Positions 44,860-54,639 of a stretch of DNA of 64,000 nucleotides are shown here, in pieces; the first letter of the stretch is position 1, and each line of letters opens with the position of its first letter. The DNA is taken from NCBI GenBank assembly GCA_002840835.1, contig PHCQ01000009.1, forward strand, positions 1-64,000. The letters are read 5' to 3'. The notes beneath the pieces are model-generated. The model saw only the letters and a program-made list of their open reading frames with translations, ran no database searches and was not told where the DNA came from. Position numbers and translations under genes: made by a program. Origin of the DNA: Betaproteobacteria bacterium HGW-Betaproteobacteria-16 (GTDB taxonomy: Bacteria; Pseudomonadota; Gammaproteobacteria; Burkholderiales; Burkholderiaceae_C).

Positions 44860-46122
44860 ATGTACACACATCCGAAACATCAGGCCGTCCCAACTGCATC
44901 GTTCCGTGCAAAGGTCTTGTGGGTGGCCAGCGCGTTGCTGATCGCGGGCTGCCAGACCGCACCCACCACCATTGCGCCTGTGCCCGTACCTGCACCTTCG
45001 CCTGCGACTGCGCCATCGCCATCGCCATCGCCATCGCCATCATCAGCGTCCCAACCGATCACGGAACCTTCCACCCATGTGCCCGAGCACTGGGTCATCA
45101 ACGGCCAACTCACGCCTGCCGGCGTTGCCCTGCGTGACAAGGGCGTGGAGCAGTTCAAGGCGCGCGAGGACGCCGCGGCGTTTCAGAGCTGGTTGCCCCT
45201 GGCGGAAGCGGGCCACCCCGAATCGCAATTCAACCTTGGAGTCATGCTGCAAATGGGAGGGGCTGTACCTCAGGACGTGCCCGCCGCCCTGCGCTGGTTG
45301 GAGCGTGCCATCGAGGGCGGCTACGCTGCGGCGCACTGCAAACTGGGTGACCTGCTGCTCAGCCAGCGCGACGATCCCCTCCACAGACAGCGCGCATTTG
45401 CAGCCTATCTCAAGGGCGCCGCCCTGGATCAGGTGGACTGCATGCACAACACCGGCGCATTCATGCTCAACGGCTACGCCGGCGCACGCGACGTGGGCGC
45501 GGGCATGCACTGGCTCACGCGCGCGGCCGAAGCCGGCAAGCTGGAGTCGCAGTTCCAGCTGGGATCGGCCCATCTGCATGGCACCTACACGCCGCCCGAT
45601 CACGAAAAGGCGCGGCATTGGCTGGCCAAGGCCGCCGACGCCGGCCATGTCAACGCGACCCACGACCTGGCCTCCATGTGGGAAGGCGGCCTGGGAGGAG
45701 AGTCCGATCTGGCCATGGCTGCGTCCTTGTACCAGCGGGCTGCGGAAGGTGGCCAATCGCGCAGCGCCAACAACCTGGGCCTGATGTACCGCAATGGGCG
45801 CGGCGTGCCCGTGGACCCGACGCAGGCCGTGAACTACTTTCAACGGGCGGTCGATCTCAAGAACACCGAAGCCATGGTGAACCTGGGCGACATGCACTAC
45901 CTGGGACTGGGGGTGCCGGCCGACGCGGCCCGGGCCGCCGCCCTGTACCAGCAGGCCGCTGACGCAGGCCTGCCCTGGGGCGACTGCCGCCTAGCGGCCT
46001 TGCTGCGACACGGCGAAGGGGTGGCGGCCGACCCGCAGCGCGCAGACGCCTTACAGGCCCGCGCGCTTGAGCGCCTGCCCAGCGCCAACTGCGCCACGCC
46101 GCTGTCGCGCCTGTTGCGCTGA
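44860..46122 (+). CDS. Sel1/TPR-repeat lipoprotein
   Basis: Start at the ATG of MYTHPKHQ. The 420-residue protein has a lipobox LIAGC and a Pro/Ser linker encoded by a hexanucleotide repeat. About eight Sel1 repeats of 36 residues follow: AEAGHPESQFNLGVMLQMGG, AIEGGYAAAHCKLGDLLLSQ, AAEGGQSRSANNLGLMYRNG and YLGLGVPADAARAAALYQQA. Such solenoids mediate protein contacts in the envelope. Confidence 0.9.
   Translation: MYTHPKHQAVPTASFRAKVLWVASALLIAGCQTAPTTIAPVPVPAPSPATAPSPSPSPSPSSASQPITEPSTHVPEHWVINGQLTPAGVALRDKGVEQFKAREDAAAFQSWLPLAEAGHPESQFNLGVMLQMGGAVPQDVPAALRWLERAIEGGYAAAHCKLGDLLLSQRDDPLHRQRAFAAYLKGAALDQVDCMHNTGAFMLNGYAGARDVGAGMHWLTRAAEAGKLESQFQLGSAHLHGTYTPPDHEKARHWLAKAADAGHVNATHDLASMWEGGLGGESDLAMAASLYQRAAEGGQSRSANNLGLMYRNGRGVPVDPTQAVNYFQRAVDLKNTEAMVNLGDMHYLGLGVPADAARAAALYQQAADAGLPWGDCRLAALLRHGEGVAADPQRADALQARALERLPSANCATPLSRLLR
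45013..45036 (+). repeat. Four perfect CCATCG hexanucleotide repeats
   Basis: They encode the Pro-Ser linker behind the lipobox of the Sel1 lipoprotein. Slippage by six bases keeps the frame and would only lengthen or shorten the tether. Confidence 0.9.
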
Positions 46123-46130
46123 AGCCAGGA

Positions 46131-46171
46131 AGGAAAAAAGGGGCACGGTCGTCCGTACCCCTTTTTTTCCT
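46131..46171. terminator. Bidirectional terminator between convergent genes
   Basis: Long arms AGGAAAAAAGGGGCACGG and CCGTACCCCTTTTTTTCCT with a TCGT loop lie nine bases after the Sel1 stop and 28 before the lipase-like stop. An A tract on one side and T tract on the other let it act on both strands. Confidence 0.9.
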
Positions 46172-46198
46172 GAACGCCTGAGAAGCGCGCTGCCGGGT

Positions 46199-48394
46199 TC
46201 AGGGAATGAAGTTCAGGCCCTCGGGCAGGGGCGGAACAATCGGCACTTCAAAGAACGGCCCCGGACCATCGGGGTCGATGACCTGCGTACCACCGCTGGC
46301 AAAGAACTCGGCCATCTGGATCTGCGCACCGACGGCGTAAGCCTGCCCTGCGGCGGAGCCGATGTTGGTGAGGAAGGTGTGCGGGTTCTTGCTCACCGCG
46401 TTGTTGGCCGCGTAGGCCAGATCGTTGCGGAAGTAGGTGGTGCGGTCCTGCAACTCGCCTGCGCGCACGATGGCGGTGCTGGTCGGGTTGGGCACCGTGG
46501 TGTCGCCCTTCGCGAACTGCAGGATCACCGGCTTGGCGCGGTGGCCATGAACGGGCTGCTTGCGGATCAACGGCGCATACGACACCGGGTTGCCTGACTG
46601 CTGGACCCATTCCGTGCGGTCCAGCACCTCGGCGATGGCCAGGGCGCCCGGCACGTCGTTGGTCACCGGTGGCAGGTCGCGCAGCGGCATGTTCTCGTTG
46701 AACACCAGGTTGAACGGAAACGGCACGCCCGGTAGCGGCGGCAGGTTGAGCAACTGTGGCTGGCGAGAAGCCAGCGCGCCCGCGGTCAGCAGGCGGAAGC
46801 CGCCCAGACGGGCCACCTCGGTGATCGACCCGCCGGGCACGTTGGGCACACCGGCCTGGATGTTGGGCTCGACCCCCAGCAGCATGGTGCCGTAGATGCC
46901 GCCGAACGACTGGCCTGCGTAGTAGATGCGCCTGGGGTTCAGGTCGGCCTGGCCGTCGCCGTCCACGTCCATGCCCGCTTCAACCTGACGCACCGTTTGC
47001 ATGAGGTCGATCACGGTCTGACGCAGACCATCGCGGCTGCCGATGATGTCGAACGGCGCGGCGGCATTCACACCCTCTGTGGACTCGATGTTGCCGTCGC
47101 CGTTCTGGTCGAAACCGCGGCCACCGGCGGGCAACGACACCGGCAAGCCACTGTTGCGAATCACGTTGAGGGTGCCCAGTGGTCCTCCGGCGTGGCCCAC
47201 CACATTGATCGACAGTGTGGCCAGGCCACGGGACGCAAATACCGATGCGACGGTCCAGGGAGCGCCATACATGCTGTCGGTGAAGCCGTGCCCGAAGATC
47301 GCCACCGGCCAGCCACCGTTGGGGGCGGTGCCGCTGGGAAGAAACAGCTGGAACACCAGCTCATGGCTGCCCTGAGGTGAGGGCCTGCCCGTCAGCGACG
47401 GCGAGGGAGGAATGTAACGGGCCGCTGTCTGGTAATTGGGTGAAACGAACTTCCCATAGGCCACCTTTCCCACGGCGCCGCTCACCACGTCGAGCGCCGG
47501 TGTGGGCAGGAACGAAGGCGTGAATGCCTGCGCTCCGGTCTGCCGGTTGAACTGGATCGCCTGAATGTCTGACAACGGGAACACGGTGCGCACGCCGCCA
47601 GCAGCCGATGTGCCGATCTCGAAGCTGGCCGGTGCGGGCTTCTTCGCCTTGATCTGGCGCATCACATGGACCAGATCGCCGGTGGTGGTCTGGGTCGTGA
47701 ACAATGAAGCAGCCACCACATTGAGACCCCTGCTGCGGCTGCGCAGGGCATTCGTGGCGTCACGCAGTTCGCGCTGGTAGTCCAGATCGCCCTGTTGAAA
47801 AGGAGCGCCCCCCCTTGCCTTGCCCTTGCCCTTGTCCTTGCCTTTGCCATGACCCTGGCCCGGCCAGCCTTGCACGGAATCACCGATCTTGAGCTTTTTC
47901 CCGCTGGCGTCGCGCACACCGTTGGTCACCACCACCACATAGCGCGAGCGCTCGGCCAACAGCTCGTCGGGCTCAAAAACCAGTGTCTTGCTGGCGGGGT
48001 CCCAGAGCACCTGATTGATACCGACCTTCTGACCAAAACCACGCAGGGTCAAGGTGTCGCCCAGGTTGTAGAGATACACGGTGTCGCTGGTCACGGTCGA
48101 CACATCGATGTCGCCGGTAAAAGGGATGGTGATGCGCGGCTGCGTCGAGAAGCCGTCGAGGGTGTTGATCACGTCAATGTCGGCACAGTCATTGACCCGC
48201 ACCGCACAGTCGGGCTTGGGCAGGTTGACGCGGCGGAAGGTGGCGTTTGAAAAATCGAGCACGGTGAGTCGGTTGCTCGGGAAGGGGCTGTGCGCGCTGT
48301 CGTAGCGCACCGAAACGCCGTCGGCCAGGGCGGCCACGGGAATCCACACAAACGCCAACATGGCCGCGACCGGGCGGGCACGCAAAAAGAACAT
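46199..48394 (-). CDS. Exported virulence-factor-lipase-like alpha/beta hydrolase
   Basis: A 731-residue protein with a signal peptide (ARPVAAMLAFVWIPVAALA). The N-terminal part (FPSNRLTVLDFSNATFRRVN and DVINTLDGFSTQPRITIPFT) resembles the bacterial virulence factor lipase N-terminal domain, followed by an Ig-like SbsA module and a Lys/Gly run (KGKDKGKGKARGG). The C-terminal hydrolase has the oxyanion-side NGGWPVAIFGHGFTDSMYG and the nucleophile elbow YYAGQSFGGIYG. It probably hydrolyses lipids at the cell surface or outside. Confidence 0.88.
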   Translation of the reverse strand: MFFLRARPVAAMLAFVWIPVAALADGVSVRYDSAHSPFPSNRLTVLDFSNATFRRVNLPKPDCAVRVNDCADIDVINTLDGFSTQPRITIPFTGDIDVSTVTSDTVYLYNLGDTLTLRGFGQKVGINQVLWDPASKTLVFEPDELLAERSRYVVVVTNGVRDASGKKLKIGDSVQGWPGQGHGKGKDKGKGKARGGAPFQQGDLDYQRELRDATNALRSRSRGLNVVAASLFTTQTTTGDLVHVMRQIKAKKPAPASFEIGTSAAGGVRTVFPLSDIQAIQFNRQTGAQAFTPSFLPTPALDVVSGAVGKVAYGKFVSPNYQTAARYIPPSPSLTGRPSPQGSHELVFQLFLPSGTAPNGGWPVAIFGHGFTDSMYGAPWTVASVFASRGLATLSINVVGHAGGPLGTLNVIRNSGLPVSLPAGGRGFDQNGDGNIESTEGVNAAAPFDIIGSRDGLRQTVIDLMQTVRQVEAGMDVDGDGQADLNPRRIYYAGQSFGGIYGTMLLGVEPNIQAGVPNVPGGSITEVARLGGFRLLTAGALASRQPQLLNLPPLPGVPFPFNLVFNENMPLRDLPPVTNDVPGALAIAEVLDRTEWVQQSGNPVSYAPLIRKQPVHGHRAKPVILQFAKGDTTVPNPTSTAIVRAGELQDRTTYFRNDLAYAANNAVSKNPHTFLTNIGSAAGQAYAVGAQIQMAEFFASGGTQVIDPDGPGPFFEVPIVPPLPEGLNFIP

Positions 48395-48646
48395 GTGATG
48401 TCTCCTGGGTTGTGACCGCCTTTCAGACGGTGCTTTTTTGAGGCGGGGCGCCGGCTCGTTTTATAGAACTTCATGCTTCATAACGCCAGCGGCTCCTCAC
48501 GTATACCCTGAGCCTTGCAGGCGACTTCCGGTCGCCTTCGGGACATGTCCGATGGCCGATCCAGGACGTTTCAGGGGGCCTCCAAGAGCGAACCGGGCGT
48601 GACATATGTCTCAGTGATGTGGCAGTTGGCGAACCATAATCGCGCG

Positions 48647-49867
48647 ATGCCTGTTTCCGAAGTCGCTATCTGGTCGGCCATGCTGGGAGGGTTGCTGACC
48701 CTCGCAGGCCTGGCGCTGGGCGACGTGATCAACCACCGCACGGTCGCCTCTGCCCGCAACCTGATGTTCGTGGTCTTTACCGGCGCCAGTTGCGTGGTGA
48801 TGACGGGCTTGCTGGAGGCTTTTTTCCCGTTCCTGCCGGGTCGGTTGATGATCGTGCTCAAGGCCAGCCTGGGGCCCATGGCCGGCGCCATGGGTCTGTA
48901 CTTCATCGGCACCTGGCTGGGCGGCGTGCGCGAAGATGCGCAAGTCCACAAGGTCACGACCTGGGGTGCCAGTCTGCTGCTCTTTGCCAGCATGGCGCTG
49001 GCCCTCATGGCCACACAGGTTGACCTCGCACATGTTCGACCCTTGCTCATCGGTGCGGCTATCGTGAACATGGTGCCCGTGTTGCTGGCGCTGTCGGCCG
49101 TCATGCGTGCCACCCAGTTGGGCGACCCACTGGCACCCTGGATGTTGCTGGCGATCGCTTGTCTGGCCACCTTGGTCCTGAGCCACTACCTGCATGGCCT
49201 GGATGTCCCCGGGCTGGGCACGGCGTCCCAGCTGTTCACGGCGGTCATCACGGTGGTGTTCTTCTTGATCGCATCGGTGCTGGGCGTGATCCGCAACCGG
49301 CAGGCCCGGCTGCTGGCGCGGTTGTCGCGTCTGGAGCCCGGATCGGATGCGGCCACCGGACTGCACACCGGTTCGGCCCTCATTGCCGACATGGAACACG
49401 CCTTCTGGCGCACCGCCCGCCTGCAGGGGGAGTGCACCGTGGTCTGCCTGCACCTGAACAACCTCTACGAACTCACCGAGGCCGGTGGCTCCACCATCGA
49501 GCAGCAGATCCAGGTCACCGTTTCCGCGCGTATCCGCAGGGCCGCGGGGTTCCGGTGCGTGGTGGGTCTGTACCACCCGCGCTGCTTCGTGGTGGTGATC
49601 TACACCGACCGGCATCAGCCCCCCGTGAACGAAACGGTGGGGCGACTTCGCAATATGGTGGGTCAGCCCATGATCGTCACGGACGGCAAACACACGCGGC
49701 AGGTGTTCAGGCCCAGTCTGGGCATGGGCGTGGTCACGGTGGACCCCACGCGAGCCGCGCCGCTGGACGTGCTCAACGACGCCGAACGCAGGGCTGTGGC
49801 CGATGCTTCCGCGTACCGCCCGAGCGTCGAAAACGACGTGTTGACCGCGCCCTCGCCGCTGAGTTGA
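48647..49867 (+). CDS. Seven-TM membrane protein with degenerate GGDEF-like domain
   Basis: The start is uncertain (48617 and 48647 both fit). The N-terminal 210 residues hold six to seven helices of 7TMR-like type (WSAMLGGLLTLAGLALGDVI onward). A cytosolic domain then opens DAATGLHTGSALIADMEHAF, as diguanylate cyclases do. At the catalytic turn it reads CVVGLYHPRCFVVVIY instead of GGDEF. The signature is missing, so it should not make cyclic-di-GMP and may be a receptor or scaffold. Confidence 0.75.
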   Translation: MPVSEVAIWSAMLGGLLTLAGLALGDVINHRTVASARNLMFVVFTGASCVVMTGLLEAFFPFLPGRLMIVLKASLGPMAGAMGLYFIGTWLGGVREDAQVHKVTTWGASLLLFASMALALMATQVDLAHVRPLLIGAAIVNMVPVLLALSAVMRATQLGDPLAPWMLLAIACLATLVLSHYLHGLDVPGLGTASQLFTAVITVVFFLIASVLGVIRNRQARLLARLSRLEPGSDAATGLHTGSALIADMEHAFWRTARLQGECTVVCLHLNNLYELTEAGGSTIEQQIQVTVSARIRRAAGFRCVVGLYHPRCFVVVIYTDRHQPPVNETVGRLRNMVGQPMIVTDGKHTRQVFRPSLGMGVVTVDPTRAAPLDVLNDAERRAVADASAYRPSVENDVLTAPSPLS

Positions 49868-49897
49868 TCCCTTGTTTTCGGCGATTGCCCTGGCCGT

Positions 49898-50578
49898 CTA
49901 CTTCTGCACCGGGTTGGCCGTGAGCCAGTTGGCCGGGTAGGCACGCAGGAATTCGCGGGCTTTCTCGGGGTGGGCGGTCAGCCATGCGTCGTAGCCCCCT
50001 TCGTTGAGCACCGCGGGCATGCGTTTTTCGGCACCGGGCTGCTGATAGCGGTGCATCAGCGCATGGCTGTTCGCATTCACCGTGAGCAGGCAAAAGCTGA
50101 CAATGGTCGTGCCATCTGCACCGCTCCAGCTTTCCCACAACCCGGCCACACCCATGGCACGGCCGTCCACCCGGGCAATGCGCGTAGGCACGGCCTTGCC
50201 GCTGCGGAAATCGTCTTCCAGAAACGACATCATCGGCACGATGCAGCGCTTTGCGGCCAGCCAGGCGCCACGGAAATTGTTGGAGGTGGTCACGGCCTCG
50301 GCACGGGCATTGACCAGCTTGGTCGAACGCAGCTTGGCGTCAGACGCTGATTTGACCCAGGTGGGCACCAGGCCGAACTGCCCGACCTCCGCGACCTTTT
50401 CGGGTTTGTCGCCCGACGGGTCTTCCGGCGCCTCTGCTGGCTCGACCTGTTTCAAGCGGATGAACACGCCGGGTTTGCGCGGCCACACGTCCTTGCCCAC
50501 CGCCACTGCGGGCATGGCCACATTGAAGGCTTCGGTGTACAGGTCGACGGAAGGCAGGCTTTCGAATTGGGTGCTCAT
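49898..50578 (-). CDS. SRAP/YedK-family protein lacking catalytic Cys2
   Basis: The 226-residue protein matches the SOS response-associated peptidase family: VGQFGLVPTWVKS, TKLVNARAEAV, AKRCIVPMMSFLEDD, and the histidine region ANSHALMHRYQQPGAEKRMP with AVL. In YedK and HMCES the second residue is the cysteine that crosslinks to abasic sites. Here the start reads MSTQFESLPS; the second codon is AGC (Ser). No alternative start gives Met-Cys. DNA-protein crosslinking should be lost or changed. Confidence 0.9.
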   Translation of the reverse strand: MSTQFESLPSVDLYTEAFNVAMPAVAVGKDVWPRKPGVFIRLKQVEPAEAPEDPSGDKPEKVAEVGQFGLVPTWVKSASDAKLRSTKLVNARAEAVTTSNNFRGAWLAAKRCIVPMMSFLEDDFRSGKAVPTRIARVDGRAMGVAGLWESWSGADGTTIVSFCLLTVNANSHALMHRYQQPGAEKRMPAVLNEGGYDAWLTAHPEKAREFLRAYPANWLTANPVQK

Positions 50579-50646
50579 ACGGGCGATGCTATCTGATCGA
50601 CCCACAGGGTCTGGCACCTTTCAGCCACGACCCGTCTGAAGGCTCC

Positions 50647-51135
50647 TCAGCGCGCAGGCAGTGGGGCCAAGGGGGTCGCCCCTGGCGCAGGCGGTGGCGC
50701 CATGGGCTTTGCGGGTTCCATGATGGTGAGCTCGCGAATCATGCCGCCGCTTTCCACCGAGCCGGTGGTGGAGCCTTCTCCGCGCACCATGCGCTCGCAA
50801 ATGGCCTTTTGTTCAGCAGGCTGTCGATTGCAACGCTCAAGGGCATTGCGCATGAGCATCTCCTTGGACTCACCACCTTGCGAAGCGCCGCGCAGCGCTT
50901 CGGCGCGCACCGCGCCGGCTTCGCGCAGACAGCTGGTGCGTTCGTGCTGGGAATCACTGGCCATGCAGGCTGCCCGGTCTCTCTGGTAGGTGGCCTCGAT
51001 GGACGATCGGGCGCCCGCAGCACCAGATTGTGCCCACGCCACCGAAGCCGTCAGCAAGGCAGCACCGCATGCGATCGTCCGCAGGCGCCGGGCAGGGGAA
51101 ACAGAAGAATGGGTGGAAAGAACGTGAGTAGACAT
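50647..51135 (-). CDS. Hypothetical secreted protein
   Basis: AAAAGGAG precedes the ATG. The 162-residue protein has a signal peptide (RTIACGAALLTASVAWAQ). Mature residues include a cysteine-rich helical part (RDRAACMASDSQHERTSCLR, ALERCNRQPAEQKAICERMV) that likely forms disulfide hairpins, then a Pro/Ala tail. No family was recognised. Confidence 0.78.
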   Translation of the reverse strand: MSTHVLSTHSSVSPARRLRTIACGAALLTASVAWAQSGAAGARSSIEATYQRDRAACMASDSQHERTSCLREAGAVRAEALRGASQGGESKEMLMRNALERCNRQPAEQKAICERMVRGEGSTTGSVESGGMIRELTIMEPAKPMAPPPAPGATPLAPLPAR

Positions 51136-51378
51136 GGAAACTCCTTTTTGTTGGCCAGAAAGCACCAGGCGGTGATCGCCATGTTGCCTGTCTGAATGGG
51201 CGGGGCGCATGGCCCCACGCGATCACCATAGAGGGTTGTCTGCGCTGCGTCGGTGCGCCAGCCCACGCTGGAAGGGGTCATCGGCACCAAGCCTTTCCCG
51301 GTAGCCTGTGCGGTGGCAGGAACTTCGTGCGATGGGCGGCTCTCTGAAAAGTTCGCCGTCGTTCAAGCCCTGGCACAA

Positions 51379-52350
51379 ATGAAACACCACCACACATCTG
51401 CGCACAAAGGCACGGATTCCACCCGCAGGGCCTGGCTGTCGCGGGCAGTTGCGCTGTCGGGCCTGTCCTGGCTGGCATTGGGCGTGTCCGCACAGACCAG
51501 CGTCAGAGCCACGCCCGGCGCCCGTCTGATGACGCGCCCCATCCCCTCCACCGGTGAGCCATTGCCCGTGGTGGGGCTGGGTACGTGGATCACGTTCAAC
51601 GTGGGCAACGACCCCGCAGCGCGAGACGCCCGTGCCGAGGTGGTGCGCGCCTTCTTCGACGCTGGCGGCGGCATGATCGACAGCTCGCCAATGTACGGAT
51701 CGTCGCAACCCACCATCGGCCACGCGCTGGCTCGCCTGGGTCAACCGGCCTCACTGTTCTCTGCTGAAAAGGTCTGGGTGGGTGACGCCGACCGGGGCAG
51801 CGCGCAGATCGAAGCCTCGCGCGTGTTCTGGGGTGTGCCACGCTTCGACCTCATGCAGGTGCACAACCTGCTGGGCTGGCAGGCACACCTGCCGCGCCTG
51901 TTGAACATGAAAGCGGCCGGCAACCTGCGGTACGTGGGCATCTCCACATCAGAGGGCCGGCGCCACAGGGAACTGGAAGACATCATGCGCACCGAGCCGA
52001 TCGACTTCGTGCAGATCAGCTACAACCTGCTCGACCGCGAGGTGGAGCAGCGCATCCTGCCGCTGGCGCAGGAACGCGGCATCGGCGTGATCGTGAACCG
52101 GCCGTTTCGTGAAGGCGCGCTGCTGCGCCAGCTGGCCAGGCATCCCCTGCCCGGCTGGGCATCCGACATCGATTGCGACAGCTGGGCCCAGGTGGCATTG
52201 AAGTTCATCGTCACCCACCCGGCGGTGACCTGCACAATCCCCGCCACCCGGCAGGTGGCCCACGTGCGCCAAAACATGGGCGCGGCAACGGGCCGCATGC
52301 CCGACGCCGCCCTTCGCTCGCGTATGGCGCGCGACGTGGCGGCGCTGTGA
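51379..52350 (+). CDS. Tat-exported aldo/keto reductase
   Basis: Start at MKHHHTSAHK. The 323-residue protein has a twin-arginine-like leader STRRAWLSRAVALSGLSWLA. The aldo/keto reductase barrel follows, with GGGMIDSSPMYGSSQPT (catalytic Asp, Tyr), SAEKVWVG (Lys) and FDLMQVHNLLG (His), and VGISTSEGRRH. Tat export would allow NADPH-loaded folded protein to work in the periplasm. Confidence 0.88.
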   Translation: MKHHHTSAHKGTDSTRRAWLSRAVALSGLSWLALGVSAQTSVRATPGARLMTRPIPSTGEPLPVVGLGTWITFNVGNDPAARDARAEVVRAFFDAGGGMIDSSPMYGSSQPTIGHALARLGQPASLFSAEKVWVGDADRGSAQIEASRVFWGVPRFDLMQVHNLLGWQAHLPRLLNMKAAGNLRYVGISTSEGRRHRELEDIMRTEPIDFVQISYNLLDREVEQRILPLAQERGIGVIVNRPFREGALLRQLARHPLPGWASDIDCDSWAQVALKFIVTHPAVTCTIPATRQVAHVRQNMGAATGRMPDAALRSRMARDVAAL

Positions 52351-52387
52351 TGCGGCGTCTGGCGCAAGCAACGCCCTGCAAAATCAC

Positions 52388-53104
52388 ATGAGCGAATGGT
52401 GGACCTACCGGCCATCGGACTTCCTGATGTTCGCGCCAGACACCTACTGGCGCCAGTTCGAACTGCACAATTCCGCGCTGTGGCCGTTTCAACTGCTGCC
52501 TCCAGCCGTCTTGCTCACCTTGGCGGTCGCACTGGTGGTCAAGCTGGTGCGGGGTCCGGACCAACGCCATGAAAACGCGCTGCGATGCGGAGTGGCGGGC
52601 CTGGCCGTGTGCTGGGGCTTCGTGGCGTGGGCTTTCCTCTGGCAACGCTACGCCCCCATCAACTGGGCCGCACAGGGGTTTGCGCTCCTCTTTGCGGCGC
52701 AGTCGCTAGGCCTGCTGGGCCTGGCCGCGCGCTCGAACCTGCTGATCACCGATCAGGCCGGTCGGCGCGTGTTCGCACTGACCCTGCTGGCCTGGGCCGC
52801 CTTGGCGCACCCCCTGCTTGCCCTGGCATTCGGGAGGCCCCTGGCTCAGGCCGAGCTGTTCGGTACAGCGCCCGACCCCACGGCTCTGGCCACGCTGGGC
52901 TGGCTGCTTCTGGCCGAGGCGCGGTCCCGCAGCGGGCGCGTGCTGCTGTGGACCTTGCAAGCGATGGCCCTGGTGTGGTGCGCCATCAGTGCCGCCACAT
53001 TGTGGACCATGGGGTCCGCTCAGGGCTGGGTGCTGATGGCAGCGGCCGTGCTCACTCTGTGCGCGCTTTGGCGATGGCCGTACGCCCGCCCCAACAGGCG
53101 CTGA
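52388..53104 (+). CDS. DUF6064 membrane protein
   Basis: A 238-residue protein that starts SEWWTYRPSDFLMFAPDTYW, the usual opening of this family, followed by five or six membrane helices. Function unknown. It begins 38 bp after the aldo/keto reductase and may be co-transcribed. Confidence 0.78.
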   Translation: MSEWWTYRPSDFLMFAPDTYWRQFELHNSALWPFQLLPPAVLLTLAVALVVKLVRGPDQRHENALRCGVAGLAVCWGFVAWAFLWQRYAPINWAAQGFALLFAAQSLGLLGLAARSNLLITDQAGRRVFALTLLAWAALAHPLLALAFGRPLAQAELFGTAPDPTALATLGWLLLAEARSRSGRVLLWTLQAMALVWCAISAATLWTMGSAQGWVLMAAAVLTLCALWRWPYARPNRR

Positions 53105-53114
53105 GCGCCTGCGG

Positions 53115-54482
53115 TCAAGCCAGCGACACCATCACCTTCGCGCCCGCCTTGACGGGCACCGCCACGCTGCCCATGGTGCGTGCACGCCGCAGCATGTCGC
53201 GATTGACCGGGCTGTGTGGCCTGAGTGCGAGTCGCTCGTGTGCCAGCGCTTCGGCCATGCCACGCTGACCGGCGCGCAATGCGGCATCGGTCAGTGTCCA
53301 GTCGATGATGTCGCGCTGCGCATGGCTGCCGCCGAAGCGATTGGCGATGTGCCTGCCACGGAACAGGTGCTGCACCGCGCGGTCGTGTTCGCCGCGCCAG
53401 TGTGCGACAAAGCCTTCCACCAGATCGTGCCCGGTCTCCAGCGCCCAGCGCGAGACTTCGCTGGTCCCGCTGGCGTTGCGCATGGCGTCGCGCAGCCGCT
53501 GCACATCCTGCTCACGCCCGGCGCCCAGGTAGGCCATGACCGCATGCCAGTCGTTGAACGGATAGAGCTTGCCGTCGGCGTGCGCGTCCCAGGTCTGCGC
53601 CACCTCCGCCCAGCGCTCGCCCACATCCACCCCGGCCAGGTGCAGGCGCCAGAGCAATGCTGAAGCGTCGACCAGATCCAGCGCCACGGCACTCGGCGTC
53701 TGGCGCACCACGTTGTCATAGAGCGCAAGCACCTCGGTGCTCTGACCCAGATCAAGGTGGCAAAGCGCGCCGTGCCACGCGTTGTGGACCTTGAAGAAGT
53801 TGTCATCGCCAGACCAGAACGGTTCGCGGGTGAGCATCCAGCCCACGCCGTCCTGAGCGCGTCCCTGCATTTCCATCACGTGCGCCACCGCATGGTGCGC
53901 CCAGCAGTCCAGCGGCTCCCTGTCCAGCGCTTCGCGCCCGATGGCTTCAGCACGCGCATGGTCGCCGCATTCCTCGAGACCGAAGGCGTACATGCCCAGC
54001 ACGATGGAGTGCCCGGGCATGTCGCTGGACCAGTGTGGCAGCACGCGCGCCAAGCGATCACGCAGGTTGCGCGCATTGGCCCGGTAGAAATCCATCAGGT
54101 GTCCGGCCTGCAGTGCCACGATGTCATAAGGGTGCTGCTGGTTGTGCTGGTCCATGGCCAGGGCGGCCTCGGTCCATTCGCCTTGCAGCACTTTCTCGAT
54201 CACGGCCACGTGAGACGTCTCGCGTTCGTTCAGCGGCATGTGCCGCAGTCTGGCCAGTACCTCTTGCGCCATGAGCACGCAAGCGGGCTCCGTGGCCAGC
54301 GCCAGCAGATGGGCCTGGAGGATGTGGGCCATGGCAAATTGCGGGGCGGCGGTGATCGCCTGCTCCAGGCTGCCCATGGGGTCGCCCCGGTACAGCTGAA
54401 AGGCCCGCACGGCCTGCTCGTAGGCCTCGGCGGCGTCGGTCTGCGCGCCGCTGAGCGCGTGCCCCTGAATGTCTGTGATCAT
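53115..54482 (-). CDS. TTC38-like TPR-repeat protein
   Basis: A 455-residue cytosolic protein with TPR-like helix pairs. DCWAHHAVAHVMEMQGRAQD and FFKVHNAWHGALCHLDLGQ are signatures of the tetratricopeptide repeat 38 family. The metal- or ligand-like His-rich loops suggest more than scaffolding. It is divergent from the AraC gene, with 157 bp between them, so that regulator probably controls it. Confidence 0.85.
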   Translation of the reverse strand: MITDIQGHALSGAQTDAAEAYEQAVRAFQLYRGDPMGSLEQAITAAPQFAMAHILQAHLLALATEPACVLMAQEVLARLRHMPLNERETSHVAVIEKVLQGEWTEAALAMDQHNQQHPYDIVALQAGHLMDFYRANARNLRDRLARVLPHWSSDMPGHSIVLGMYAFGLEECGDHARAEAIGREALDREPLDCWAHHAVAHVMEMQGRAQDGVGWMLTREPFWSGDDNFFKVHNAWHGALCHLDLGQSTEVLALYDNVVRQTPSAVALDLVDASALLWRLHLAGVDVGERWAEVAQTWDAHADGKLYPFNDWHAVMAYLGAGREQDVQRLRDAMRNASGTSEVSRWALETGHDLVEGFVAHWRGEHDRAVQHLFRGRHIANRFGGSHAQRDIIDWTLTDAALRAGQRGMAEALAHERLALRPHSPVNRDMLRRARTMGSVAVPVKAGAKVMVSLA

Positions 54483-54639
54483 GGTGTCGATGCTCCTGAA
54501 CTCGTTGGTAAATCGTTGGGTAAAAGATCCGGCCTGACTGGACAGCGTTGCGCCCGCGGTGCCGGTGGATGTACTCTACGGACGGCTTTCTCGCCGCGCC
54601 ATCCCCGAAACGCCGACTTTTGTCGCCGATACGCCGCCC

